Shown here: positions 1 to 11,619 of the stretch, one piece after another
Numbering within the stretch: the first letter of the stretch is position 1
Layout: every line of letters starts with the position of its first letter
NCBI GenBank assembly: GCA_036346205.1
Contig: JARFJB010000664.1
Coordinates: 1,518,001 to 1,582,000 of the forward strand
Reading direction: 5' to 3'
Length of the DNA stretch: 64,000 nucleotides
Origin: Vesta saturnalis
Taxonomy: Eukaryota > Arthropoda > Insecta > Coleoptera > Lampyridae
Notes under the pieces: model-generated
The model's input: only the letters and a program-made list of their open reading frames with translations
The model's database searches: none
Told to the model about the DNA's origin: nothing
Translations under genes and position numbers: made by a program

Positions 1-772
1 CGTCTTGTAGTTCTTAGATCTTACTGTTGTAAATGTCCATATCCATTACCACCGGGGCGTTTCCGATACTTTCGTAGTTTGGGAACACGGCAAATATAAG
101 CTAGATGAACTCCTAGATCATCTAAATGGGAACCCATCGCCATCCCAAACTCTTGTTGGTAGAATTTGTCTTCTACCTGGAGATATGCAGTTCTAATGCA
201 TATTGTCAGAAGTTCCATTATTGTGTTTACCGAGAGTTGCGTGCGTTCGTCTAACGTTTCATCCTTTTCCAGCTTGTCGCTTATGATAGTTAGTGCCTTA
301 TCGGTAGGCACATTTGTGAATAGACTCACAATGTCGAGACTTACCAGTATTTCTCCGTATTCTTGACCATAGATTCGATTTTTCCCGATAAGGGGGTGAT
401 GATACCTAGCAGATAGTGTGCTAATGAGTGACAAGGTGAATTTCTCGAGCTCACAATTGGTCTCAGAGGAGTTCCTTGCTTACGAATCTTTGGTAGGCCG
501 TACAGATGCGGAGGTTTGCTGTAGTGTGGGGTAAGTCTAGTTCTCTGGTAATCGGAGAACTCCCCCTTATGTTTTACCAGCGTCAGGTATATCCGTCTTA
601 CGATTGATAGTGTGGGGTCTTTTGGTATTTGTTTGTATTCGCCCCCGTCTTGTAGTTCTTAGATCTTACTGTTGTAAATGTCCATATCCATTACCACCGG
701 GGCGTTTCCGATACTTTCGTAGTTTGGGAACACGGCAAATATAAGCTAGATGAACTCCTAGATCATCTAAAT
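1..772. repeat. 127-bp identical direct repeat (1-127 and 646-772)
   Basis: Bases 1-127 recur without a visible mismatch at 646-772, an offset of 645 bp. Each copy contains the junction (near 53 and near 698) where minus-strand RT coding sequence abuts plus-strand RT coding sequence. The duplication therefore happened after the inversion and is a 645-bp tandem duplication whose first unit starts at or before the window edge. Confidence 0.9.
128..698 (-). pseudogene. Penelope-type reverse transcriptase, N-terminal half (inverted)
   Basis: Reading from about 698 towards 128 gives the Penelope RT fingers and palm. Visible blocks in order are YKQIPKDPT, PPHLYGLPKIRKQGTPLRPI (a PLE signature), EILVSLDIVSLFTNVPTDKA (RT motif A, with the first catalytic Asp in SLDIVSLF) and QEFGMAMGSH (the FxMGS block before the active-site hairpin). 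An in-frame stop near 670 and a change of frame near 435 break it. It stops just before the YVDD active-site region, which lies on the opposite strand in the neighbouring segment. Confidence 0.85.
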
Positions 773-1540
773 CGCCGCGCACACTCCATAAAATTAGAGC
801 TGGAACAAAAACTGCCATATCTGGATGTACTTGTACACAGGAATAACAACACTTTCACGACAAGTGTATACAGGAAACCTACCCACACGAGGAGGTACCT
901 ACACTACAACTCCAATCACCACAAAAAACGTGAAGTTAGACGTTGCAAAATGCTTGTACGATAGAGCAAAGACAATATGCTCAGAACGAGAGGACCTGAA
1001 CAAAGAAAAAAAATATCGCTAGAACACTCAAAGAACATGGCTACCCCGATCTAACACCTAATCTAAACTGGGGAAGGGGAACCGAAAAAGAAGAACCTAA
1101 ATATACAGCGATAATACCATATATACAATGTACCTCAGACAAAATACGAAGGATAGGCATCCAATACAAGATACGCACTACCTTCAAATCGACCAGAACG
1201 CTTAGGGCAATACTAACCAAAAGCAAACCATACAATGAAGATCAGAATTCCAAGAATTGTGTATGCAACCTACCATGCGAACGCGGCAGAGCATACGTAG
1301 GAGAGAGCAGTAGACTACTCGAAGTGAGAACGCAGGAACATAAGAACAACGTCCGCAAGGGCGAAACAGAAAGATCAAGAATCGCCGAACATGTCTGGAA
1401 CGAAGACCACCGCATCCAATGGGATAACATACAGATAGTGGCAAAGGAGGAGAACACAACTCGTCGGAAACTCAAAGAAGCCACATACATCGCACTAGCG
1501 ATGTATGTTCTAAAAATATATATTGGCTCAGCGGTGAAGT
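699..1540 (+). pseudogene. Penelope-type RT C-terminal part and GIY-YIG endonuclease
   Basis: Starts at the remnant of the RT active site (SDTFVVWEHG; families usually read DDTFVVW). LPYLDVLVHR and TSVYRKPTHTRRYLHYNSNH follow, both diagnostic of PLE. After frame changes near 940-1020 comes IIPYIQCTSDKIRRIG, and then an endonuclease block with CNLPCERGRAYVGESSRLLE and EHKNNVRKGE at about 1255-1370, matching the GIY-YIG nuclease that PLEs carry at the C-terminus. The enzyme cuts target DNA for target-primed reverse transcription. At least two frameshifts; not functional. Confidence 0.85.
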
Positions 1541-1647
1541 GAAAGGTACCAAGTTCGAATCTGAGAGTAGTCAAGTGCTTGGGAAAAAATTATCTATAAC
1601 ATATGAATTCGACTCAAGTGCGAAAATAGACCTTCTCAGGACCAAGC

Positions 1648-1682
1648 CTGATGGCGGAAGCAGAGTCCGCTTCCGAAACGTC
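1648..1682 (+). ncRNA. Candidate hammerhead ribozyme core of the PLE
   Basis: CTGATG at 1648-1653 is followed by a hairpin (GGAAGC 1656-1661 pairing with GCTTCC 1669-1674), then GAAAC at 1675-1679 and GTC ending at 1682. This is the order of a hammerhead: CUGANGA, stem II, GAAA, then UH at the cleavage site. Stem III would be only the palindrome ACGT, which fits the very short stem III reported for PLE hammerheads that act as dimers. The base after CTGATG is G where A9 is expected, so this copy may be inactive. Stem I is weak. Confidence 0.5.
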
Positions 1683-1889
1683 GCGCTCAAAAAGCAAAAA
1701 CTGTGGAAATAGGCTGATCAACTCCACTAATACTACATATCATTTAATTTAATTTAATTGCACAAACTCTTGTTTATTTGGACTTTTTCCTCCCTCCCTC
1801 TTGGTTGTTTGAACTATTGCTTTGAGCGCTTGGTAATTTGAACTTCTTCTCTGGTCCCTTGAGTTTTAAATTATTGAGAGTCGACTGTA

Positions 1890-2875
1890 TCTACCATTTT
1901 ATGTAATAAAACCGTAGGAAAATATTACCGTTTTCAAAATAAGATTTTCATATTTAGACAGATCCAATACGTTTGGGGGCACTATGACCATAAATTTATA
2001 CATAATCTTGTGATAAAAATAGAGTGTAAAGCAAATATAAACTTATTAAAAACCAAAAGTATGTACTATTTTGTGTGATAAAACTGTGCAAAAATATTTA
2101 TTATTGTTTTCAAATCGACATTTCCATATTTAGACAGAATCATTATCTATGGGTGCACTAAGACAATACATTTCCATAAATTTATGTAACCATGTGCTTG
2201 TGATAAACTATTTATCTGGCAATAAAACTAGACTGGAAAGCAAACAAGAACTTATTACAAACTAAGAGTATGTACTACTTTGTGTTATAAAACCGTCGGA
2301 AAATACTAGTTTTTAAATCGAGATATCCATATTTAGACAAAGTCAATATGTATGGGGGCGCTTTTTCCATAAATGTATACATAAACTTTTTAAATCTAAA
2401 TGTTCAGAAAACGTTTAGGAATTAGAATTTTAAACTTGGAAACCTATCATGTCTTCAAAGCAATAAAATGTAACCATATGCTTGTGATAAACTGTTGATC
2501 TGGTGATAAAAATAGAGTGGAAAGCAAACAGAAACTTATTAAAAACTAAAAGTATGTACTATTTTGTGTGATAGAACCGTCGAAAATGTTTATTACTGTT
2601 TTCAAATCGACATTTACATATTTAGACAGAACGAATATGTATGGGTGCGTTATGACCATAAATTTATGTAACCATATGCTTGTGATAAACTGTTGATCTG
2701 GTGATAAAAATAAAGTGGAAAGCAAACTGAAACTTATTAAAAACTAAAAGTATGTACAATTTTGTGTGATAGAACCGTCGAAAAATATTTATTACTGTTT
2801 TCAAATCTACATTTCTATATTTAGATTGAACCAATATGTATAGTGCGCTATGACCATACATTTATACATACAACT
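1890..2875. repeat. Diverged tandem repeat, about five units
   Basis: A unit containing TATGTACTATTTTGTGTGAT, then ACCGTCG, TTTTCAAATCGACAT, ATATTTAGACAGA and GACCATAAATTTAT recurs about five times. The TGTACT anchor lies near 2062, 2271, 2554 and 2752, with a weaker copy near 1893. Spacings of about 209, 283 and 198 bp show indels between units. No coding potential is visible. Best described as a degenerate satellite-like array. Confidence 0.75.
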
Positions 2876-4409
2876 TACATACATGCGCAGTATCATGTCA
2901 GTGTTTATCATTACTTTTCAATTTTCTACTAACGTTAACATTCAATCATTTTATGTTTACTTAACACATTAAAAAAATACGTGTGCATCAAATTTTATAA
3001 GAATAAGAGTAAACATTTTCTCGGTCAAAGGTGCAATGCAGTAAATGTATAATGCTTAAACTGAACTTAAACTGAAATTACGATGTCGTCGACATCATGT
3101 ATAAATAAATAAGCAGCCCTAACGCAATTCGCAATTAAAACTGTCCGCACTACTTTGACGATATCCAATATTAAAAAAAAAGAGGACAGTCGTTTTGCAT
3201 TTTGCGGTTTGACATTTTCTAGTGAAAAATGTAGTAATTTTTTGCTTTAATTAAAAAACACAAAAGAGATTTTTTTAATATCGCTTACAGGTTTTATTGC
3301 AGCTCTATCACTGCACTAGCTGACTCCGACCGCTTCCGCATACATGACGTTTTTAAAATCCGTATCCTAGAATGGAATTCAAATAATTTCGTAAAATATG
3401 TCTGATGCGATAGAATAGTCTGATTTTTGCGAAACGTATGCGTGCTTTTAAAAGATAAAACAGATTTAAAATGCAAAAATCTTTTAGGATCCCTGACCTA
3501 TCCGCGACCCATTACCCCGTTTTAAGTTTTCCGCACTCACACACACCCTTACACACCAAACCCCTATCTCTCTGCAGTTCAACGATTTTCAGCCATCACA
3601 TTCTAGTTTTGTTGCACGATTTAGGTTTTGTTGCACACCGCAAACATCTCCCCACTTTTAAGCGAAAATTATATTTAGGTATTGATCGGTGTTTCAAAAT
3701 TATTAAATTTGGTATTCAAATTCTATTGAAGGAGAAATACATAAAAGAGAATGAGCAAGAGAAAAAGAGATGAAAAGAAAAATTTTAGACTAAATGTTGC
3801 TGAAGCCAATTATAAGTTGACTACATTTTCTATATCACTTTGTTCTATGTTTGGTCACTGTGTTTGACATCAAATAACCGCACAGTCCATTTGAATTAAA
3901 TGTCTGCAAACTTACTTAGTTTATGTATTATTTATTAGAGTCTAGCATCCGACCGCTGGGGTTGACAGAACTATTTTAACAGTAAATAAATTGCTCGTTG
4001 AGAAAATTCAACTTTAATTACCGACAGCTGCTTCCTCTTATTGGAAAAGCTGATCACATACTCAACGATTTTCTACGATAGTCATGTTCGATCTTCATTG
4101 TGCGCCTTAATGTCAGCAAATTTTATGCTACATCATCAAAATTAATTCAAACTTAATAAAGTTAATTCAAATTTGTGTTATTTATATAAGACACGATAAA
4201 GACTATGACACGATGTTTAAATATCACTCTTCTTAGTCTGTGCCATAATCTTTACAGAACTCACTGATACTAACGTCGCGTTCGATCTTAAGGATACCAC
4301 AAAAATTTTTAATCTTTCGTAAAAATGGTACAGATTTTCAAACTTTTATCTCTCTATTATATTATTTTTATCTATATCCATTGTGCAATATTTATTGCAA
4401 CCACATCAG
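2876..4409. other. No recognisable feature
   Basis: A+T-rich sequence with short homopolymer runs. The open frames here (for example 3471-3773) show no familiar motif, and I see no terminal repeats or tRNA-like structures. Confidence 0.5.
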
Positions 4410-5700
4410 TTAATATAGACAGAAAGAAGGTAGAGTTTTTCTACGTGACTACTAGCAGGTGGGCGCATACCAACTATTTCATAAGAGCAAGTGTTGGGAT
4501 AAAAGGAACGAGCGATCGTTGTGTACAAAGGAACAATTAGCTGTGATCAAAAGAGCGAGTGGCCCTTGTGAACAAGTTAACAGTTGCAGTCAAAAGAGCG
4601 GATAGCCGTGATTGCAGGGACCAGTAGTGGTTGTGATCATGATCTCTCTTTTAATGACAACAGAAAGTGGTTGAATGATCTAGTTAGTTGTAAAGAAAAG
4701 AGCACGTAACCGTTATGATCAAATAAACAAGCGGTTGCGTCACCAAATAATATATGCAGAAAGAAAATGTAAGGGTTTCTCTATGCGACGACTAGAAGGT
4801 GAATGTGTACTAACTCTTCCGTAACATGTGGTGCTGTGATCAAAGGAACGAGCGGTCGTAGCTGTTGCAGAAAGCTATGACCGCTATTTTAATTCCAAGA
4901 GAAAGTGGTTCTTACGATTTGTGATTTGTGATCAAATAAACCAGCAGCTGTTACACACTAAATAATAGTCAAAAATAAAATAGTGTGACTACTAAAAAAG
5001 GGATGTATACCAACTATTTCGTAAGAGCAAGTATTGTGCTTAAAGGAATAGGTGGTCGTTGTGATAAAGTTACCTATTTCAATCAAGACAGAGTAACCGT
5101 TGTAATCGAAAGAGGGAGTAACAGTTGTGATCAAGGCAACAACGAACTAATTAAAAGTGCGAGTGGCGTTTGTAAACAAGTTAACAGCCGCAATAAAAAG
5201 AGCGAGGATCCGTTTTGAGCAAATCGTCGGTGTGATCACCCGAACCAGTAGCTGTGATAAAAAAAAAACTAGTGGTCGTGATCATGACCGCTTTACTAAT
5301 CACAAGAACAAGTGCTTGTTATGATCTAGTTGTAATTAAGTTAGTTGTAAAGAAAAAAGCAAATGGCCGTTGAGATCAAGTTAGGTGTATTCAAAACAAA
5401 ACGTAGCCATTATGACCGTTGTGATCGAGTGAGTAGTTGTAAACAAACGAATGAGTGGTCGCTGTCATAGAAATACCAGTGATTGTTGTGGTCCAGTTTG
5501 CGGTTATAATCAGAAAAGCTCAGAAAAGCAAGTGTAGTTTGTTCATCAAAACAAAAGGTAGCCATTACGATCGTATGAAGGACCGTTGTGTTTAAGTTTT
5601 TAGATTGAATGAAACGAGCGAATTGCTGTTGTGATTTAAAACAAACTAATAGTCGTAATCAAGCAGGTTATTGCTTCCAAAATAAACCAGCGAACTAGGA
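4410..5700. repeat. Nested degenerate repeat field with a GTGATCAAA/GAGCGAGTGG motif
   Basis: A short phrase of roughly 25-35 bp (approximately GTTGTGATCAAAAGAGCGAG, then TGGCCG) recurs with heavy divergence throughout. On a larger scale a block beginning with an AGAAAG-like run and containing GACTACTA, then ACCAACTATTTC, GTAAGAGCAAGT and GGTCGTTGTG occurs near 4420, 4756 and 4970. Open frames inside (such as 4985-5218) only follow the repeat. Confidence 0.6.
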
Positions 5701-6434
5701 ATTGCCGGTTTGTTTCTTAGCTAAGTCGTTGATCTCGAGATTTCCGGTTTATGCCTGGTATAGGTACTTTGACTTGTACAACACCGCATAGACTGGAAAG
5801 TGGCAATACCATATGGCCTTCAAATGTCGCAGCACTGGAGAGTAGTTTAAAAGTGGGGTAATATCTTAGTGCTATCGCCAAACGTCTAAGTGAATTACTG
5901 GTTGTGTACCCGCGGCCTTGTGTCTATCCAGCCATTAATATACCTATCTCCGTGTTTTGAGCAAATCTCGTAGCTCCGTAGCTGTAGATCTATTACTCTT
6001 TTTGTGACTTGAATCTCTGCTTTAACCAGTATCGTACTACTCTACTGGTTATGCTGTAACAATTTAATTCTTCCACACTTTTGCGGGGTGCGTAAGTACC
6101 CTTAGTTACATCGTTCGAACCCTATATTTAAACTCCTAGATTGAGGTACTATTTTTGTAGTCAAAATAATCAGTAATCGTATCCTTATTGGAAATTTTCA
6201 TTTCCATTTGCCAATTACTCGCTTAGTGTTTTTCATACTTAAGCTTGATAGCAAAAAGTTAGCTCATGACTTGCCTGTCATTCACACCTGCTTGTAGACA
6301 AGCTTTCTTCGATTAGTAGGTCGATGTTTATCTTGAGAGCTTTGGAGGATCTCTAGAATTCTGATGTCAGTACATTAGACCTCGGTAGATCACAATCTCT
6401 ATTTTAACCAAACCACTAAATCGAGGCTTTGTTT

Positions 6435-7255
6435 CTGTATAATCTCCCGAATTTTAAGCTTCCAGTTTCATGAAAATCTTTCAGGGTAGATGGTACACAT
6501 TTTGGACCATTATTCTCAAATTTCATTCTTCAAAGCTTTGCCATCAAGTTGTCATGTTTTAAATTTCAAGATTCATACTTTAAACTACCGAAACTAACTT
6601 ATAGTTTCATTCAATCTTAAATTAAGGACTGGAACTGGCAACGTGTTTCATTCGCTCCCCAAGGGGTAGGTTTGGCTGCTTGAGCTTTCCTATCTTCTTC
6701 ATAAATTCCCAACATATATACCTTAGGTATGTCTGAGCGTTGGGAGTAAGTGTAGATGCGGTCAGGATAGTATCGGAAGAAACGGAGTTAGGATTCTGAG
6801 GGGAAAGATACTACTCCAGCATTCGCCTACATAGCCGCACATGATGTGCGTATATGCAGTGACCATGTCCCCTGAAGAAAACTTATACAAGGTAGACGGT
6901 AACGGGAGTTGAATCCAGTACTTCCTGAATGCTAATCAGGTGGTGTTTACCACAGGCGCACTTGCTCGGATTTTTATATTGTTAGACCCAAACTTCAAAC
7001 ATCAAGTTTCAGATTTCAAATATCAGGTTTTTAGGCACAAATACGTGAAGCTTTCTACTGTGTAGGTAATGATTTTGAACTTCCTGCCCGAATTTTAAAC
7101 TTCTAGTTTCCGACAACTCTTTTAGCTTTGATGGTACCACATTTAGGTTTGGACCATAATTGTCAAGTTTCATCCTGCAAACCTCATACTTTACCATCAA
7201 CTTTTTGTTTTAAATTTCAAGATTCCGGCGTCAATCTTTAGTTTCAAACTTTAGA
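6435..7255. repeat. Diverged direct duplication (6435-6600 and 7070-7250)
   Basis: Both segments read CCGAATTTTAA, CTTC(C/T)AGTTTC, then GATGGTAC, TTTGGACCAT, CAAGTTTCAT-like, CATCAA and GTTTTAAATTTCAAGATTC in the same order, about 635 bp apart. A SINE on the minus strand sits between them. The origin of the duplicated sequence is unknown. Confidence 0.65.
6641..6965 (-). mobile_element. tRNA-Ala-derived SINE, full-length copy
   Basis: On the minus strand the 5' head (from about 6965) has a tRNA-like TTAGCAT anticodon loop (anticodon AGC) and a B-box-like GGATTCAACTCCC, followed by a body through CCGTCTACCTTGTAT, CGCACATCATGTGCGGC and CTATCCTGACC to a tail near 6641 with CTTGGGGAGCGAATGAAAC. 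The same order recurs on the plus strand at 23332-23602 plus 25908-25994. Two independent copies with identical order define the family. It has no ORF, as expected for an element mobilised by a LINE. Confidence 0.8.
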
Positions 7256-7489
7256 CCTCAAACTACCATCATAATGATTTAGGATTCCAACTTCAAAACA
7301 TATTTCAAACCGGAGGCTTCTAACTTTGAGGTTATTTCTTCAAATTTTTGATCTTTGTACATCATGCTTTTAGATAACATTAAATATGGATATAATCTTC
7401 AAATTGCGATCATCTTCTCATACTCCCAACATTTCTAACTCGCTCTACATTGTTGCCATGTCTCGAGGTTATGAGGTATCGTGAAAAGA

Positions 7490-7985
7490 TCAATGAGACA
7501 TGCTCCTGGTTTGTTTCCAGATTAAGACAATGGCGCTTAAGAGATTAAGCACCCGTTCATCTGGTGTGCGTCTTGTCTAGGACAATGGGTTTGTTTCTAA
7601 GCTAAGTCGATGACCTTAAATCGATCAATGAGTCATGCATCTGGTTTATCTCTTGGGTATGTCAATGGCCTTGAAGAGGTGAATCAATCCGTTCATTTCT
7701 GAGCATTTTTAGATAATCGCATTTCCTGGAATTGGTTCTATTTTTAGATAATCTTGACTTTTACTTAACATCGACTTTGGAAAAGTCCACTAAACCTCGC
7801 ATCCTTGGTTTGTTTGTACGCTAAGTAGGTGGCTTTGAAGAGGTCAATATACGTTCGGTGTGTTTCTGAAATAAGTCGGTGATCGCGAGACTTCCATTCT
7901 TTGAGCTAAGCCGGTGACCTTGGACTTCGAGTTTGTCTTGATAGATGCGTGACTTTGACCTTGAGAACACCACAAGACCTTGATA
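7490..7985. repeat. Degenerate tandem repeat (GTTTGTTTCTAAGCTAAGTC type)
   Basis: Variants of GGTTTGTTTCTAAGCTAAGT, CGATGACCTT and GAGGTCAAT recur about every 50-75 bp. A related stretch lies at 5695-5790 (TTTGTTTCTTAGCTAAGTCG, then TTGATCTCGAGATTTCCGG). Highly diverged; boundaries are approximate. Confidence 0.5.
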
Positions 7986-10640
7986 CATGGCAGCATTGTG
8001 GATTTAAAACCATTCAAATATAGTTAAAAATTATACTAATGGAACATTTACGTTTTCCTTTAAATTCGATAGTTTATCAGATCGTATTCCGTCTATTTTG
8101 GGAAATTATTTTTGTATTTATCATATTGCAAGTTTTTTAGTAGACCGCTAGTGGTGAAAAGAATAGTTATCTTGGTATAATGGATAAACTAGAGGTATAT
8201 GTTTTATCCAACGCCATTTTGTTTCCGCCATATTGAAAAAATTTGTTTATGGACAGATTTCGTTGGGAAAAATGATGTTCATATTGTTCTAATGGATAAT
8301 TAAGTATGTATTAGTGTGTATTAATGTTGATTTACGGATTTTATTTATTAATATCGCAAAACCGAGAACATACGATTTAGCGGTTCGTTATCTAATGTTC
8401 ATCGTGTGAGCCACTTTAGGATGGGATTCAACAGAGGCACTTTAATTTAGCCTCACATTTAGGCTCTCAATATAATTTTGTTTCATTTTATATAAGTATT
8501 AATCTAAGATGCTTGTAAATACAACAGATTGTTTTCAATAGTTGTTTTTAGAACCTACATCCTCATAACTAGTTGAGGCTTACGTATATTTTTGCGTATT
8601 TTCTTTTATTGGATATACATTGGCAAAGGGTTTGCTATCAGTGACTGTTATATCATAGCCGAATCTATTAACGACCGCAAGGGTGATTTTTGAGAGACTG
8701 TGATGATAATCGAAGATTAAAGCAATAATTGATTTTAAACAATATAAATTGAGACTTTTTAAATGGTTTTCAAGACTACTAGGAAAGAAATGTATACCCT
8801 TACCTTTACTACATAGTCTTTACTATGGATAGTTTTTAAAAATTACATGTATACATGAGTAGTCATAGCACACCCATACAGATTTATTTTGTCTAAATAT
8901 GGAATTCATGTCCGTCGTGGTGGTTTTAAATCGCTAATATCCAAGCTTCTACATTATGATCCAACTTTTGTCTTTCAATGTAGCGAAAGATATTTCCTTT
9001 ATTTTATTTTCTTAAGTATATACCAGTTTTTTATTTTTATAATTTTTAAGCATTTTAAAATGTTAATAAAATAGCAAACAAAACGATACTACCGAACGCT
9101 TTTTGTTGATCAGTTAAGGTTTATAATACACATTATAATATTCGTTAATAGTCTTAATGGACCAAAGAAAGTGTTGATTAATCTTTAACAAATCTAAAGT
9201 AACTTTAATTGAATTTAGTACTAGGGTAAATCGTTATTTAATTATGCGTTTATATTGGTTTACCTTTGGGATGAACTAATCCAAACTAACCTAAAATTGA
9301 ACCTTAGCTGAAGTAATATATTAATCTTACGTGTATGTGTCCCTTTGCTAAATCAGTTTTCGTTGGTGAAAATAGACAATAGTACCACCATTTTGCATGC
9401 TTAAGTTGTAATTATTTTAACATTAACAGTTTCTATACGGTTGCGTAATAATCTGAAATATGTGGTTTCATTTGTAAAGTAGGTTGAGGATCATTTCTTA
9501 AGCTAAAATATAATCCGATTTGCAATCGAATGTAAAGCATGGTAACATAGATCATCTCAATGCATTTGTTGACAATAAATGTCAAAATTCCGCTTGAATT
9601 ATGAATTATTAATCGTTTTTATTGATAATTGCGACAATTAATTTACATATATTTACAAAATTAATGTATTTAGCGTGGTTTGTACAAGTTTATGCAATTG
9701 TAAATTTTAATTAACCACGTTTCCATTAGTTTACCTAAGCTGTTCGCATACATTTTTTTTACATTTCATTGTTTCCTTGTGTTAAGATCTGACAGGTTTC
9801 AAACTGATGTTCTTAATTTATATCGTATGTTGATATTAATAATCTCTACGGATGTTTTAAATAATGGGATTGTGTATGTAATTCATAAGAGGACCGTATG
9901 AATTGATGTTGTCTAAATACACTATTCTTAACTTTTTATTATTCTTCGTAAAGGCTATATTTTTATTAAAAAAATTAAATATTTAGTTGTGTCAACAGCA
10001 ATTATGTTGACATGACACCGTTGCATTTTAAAATTAGATGTTCTACATGACCTGTTTAGTTATTGTTTTTTGCTTCTTTATGAAAAGGCGCTCAACTCGT
10101 TTTATCACACAACCACTACAGTTTTGGTGATATATTGACTTACTTTTACGAACCTACGCCTTAGACTCAATAAGAATTGATTTATTTTGCAAAATTAGAT
10201 GTTTTCATCAAAATTTAATAAAACGCGTTTTGAAATAATTACTTAATTCGATGAATTAGTAGTTAGCTTAGTATTTCTTTAGCTAATGGCAATTATGTAT
10301 AAACATTGAATCTAGTGTCACCATGATAATTACATACTAGGATATAATATTTAAGTGCTTTCCATTTGAACTGGATTTAGCGACAAGTTAAATAACCCTG
10401 AAATTAACGTTACTGACTGGTAATGTACTGTTAATGACTTTTCGAAAAGTAAGTTAAGGCTGTGTGTATTAATTACAGCTAAATGATCATAACTTTCTCC
10501 TTTTTCAACCTTAACAGCGTTGTCGAATTTGTGGAGTCCGAATTATAATAAATTTCAGTCTGGATTTCATTGCAGTGCTATGAACTATTCTGTATAAACA
10601 AAGTTACGTGAACCTAGATCTCGTTCCCAAAATACACGCT
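7986..10640. other. No recognisable feature
   Basis: About 2.6 kb of A+T-rich DNA. I found no protein motif, repeated block, terminal inverted repeat or RNA-like structure that I could defend. Confidence 0.5.
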
Positions 10641-11200
10641 GGTTTTAATATATCAAAAAACGAACTTTATTAAAAACACATTTACAAGGGACATGAACCT
10701 GTTAATTAAACCTTCCCAATTCAGGTACGGGCATACGGCTTCTCCTACTTTGCTGGCCACCTGAACCTCTTCCTCAAATTGTTGATTACTGCTTCATAAA
10801 CTTGTATTTTGAATTTGACTGTAACTCGTGGAATTTCTTCTTTTAACTGGGGGATATTTTGAGGTTTATTGGTGTAAACCAAACTCGGTATTTCACATAT
10901 TGGTGAGGGATGCCTATACGCGAGAGAAGATATCTGTGACTTCGCTCGCTTAAGATCATTCTAGGTCTTGGGATTTTTTCCAAAACTAGAAGTCCAAGAC
11001 ATACACGTGCAATGCCTGTGGTTATCTTTGTGCTAAGGCCCCATCCATTCGGTGGCCGTGTCGGGTGAACGACACGGATACGATTGGTGCACATGCCGCC
11101 GTTTTCGGAGAATTGCGAACTGCGACGTCTGTGCGTTAATCAAGTCGTCGCTTTCGAAAGTTACTTTTAAGAATCGTCGTTCGCCAGTTACGCTCTTATT
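10641..11200 (-). other. Unidentified higher-GC patch, possibly an old exon or gene fragment
   Basis: Base composition is visibly more balanced than the flanks. The minus strand is open at 11094-10843 and, in other frames, shows stretches such as EEIPRVTVKFKIQVYEAVIN near 10840-10760. I do not recognise a family. It could be the decayed remnant of a cellular gene, a processed pseudogene or an unfamiliar transposon protein. Confidence 0.25.
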
Positions 11201-11425
11201 TAACATGTCCTAAGAGTTTAAAAGTAAAAAGTAAAGTACACTTTGTTTAGAGACGTCATTATTGACATTAGTGTTATAATTATTTAAACGTTTATTAGCA
11301 CAATAAAAGTTCCAAGATACATCTGTATGCAAGCAGTGGCAGATCTAGCTTCGAAGCGACGAAGATCACGATGCCCGGGCCGTAGGGCGTGAAACGCTAA
11401 GTTCTTTTTTTGGATTGATTTGGAG

Positions 11426-11619
11426 CAGCGGCAGTCAAACTGGGTTCCGCGGAACCCTGGGGTTCCGTGGGCCATATCCAAGGGTTTCGTGTGGCCTGCA
11501 CAAGTATTTCCTTATTATGACAACCTCTATGTCATCAATAACTATATTATGTAGGGTTTCGTTGAAAAATATACAATCGTTATGGGGTTCCGCGCCTCAA
11601 AATAGTTTGAAGACCACTG
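11426..11619. mobile_element. hAT-type MITE
   Basis: The left end CAGCGGCAGTCAAACTGGG (11426) and right end, read in reverse as CAGTGGTCTTCAAAC (11619), are imperfect inverted repeats beginning with CAG, each followed by GGTTCCGCG-type sequence. The eight bases outside (ATTTGGAG and CTTTAGAG) match at six positions, compatible with the 8-bp target duplication of hAT elements. No coding capacity. Confidence 0.6.

Larger units (their letters stand above)
1..1700. mobile_element. Penelope-like retroelement, internally inverted and partly duplicated
   Basis: Degenerate Penelope-like element (PLE). The upstream half of its reverse transcriptase reads on the minus strand (about 698 down to 128). 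The downstream half plus a GIY-YIG endonuclease reads on the plus strand (about 699-1540). A hammerhead-like motif follows at 1648-1682 and a TTTAA-type run near 1742-1760 lies close to the 3' limit. The copy cannot be closed on the left because the window begins inside it. Inverted 5' parts are common in Penelope copies; the extra duplication described below is not simply explained by that. Confidence 0.85.

Noticed and set aside
1202..1574. Two overlapping minus-strand frames of 85 and 110 codons
   Set aside because: Antisense of the GIY-YIG endonuclease, which has clear family motifs on the plus strand.
3471..3773. 100-codon open frame on the plus strand
   Set aside because: No recognisable motif, no supporting neighbour; length is compatible with chance in this composition.
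11320..11425. A second hAT-type end (GCAGTGGCAGATC)
   Set aside because: No partner end and no target duplication could be found; short similarity only.
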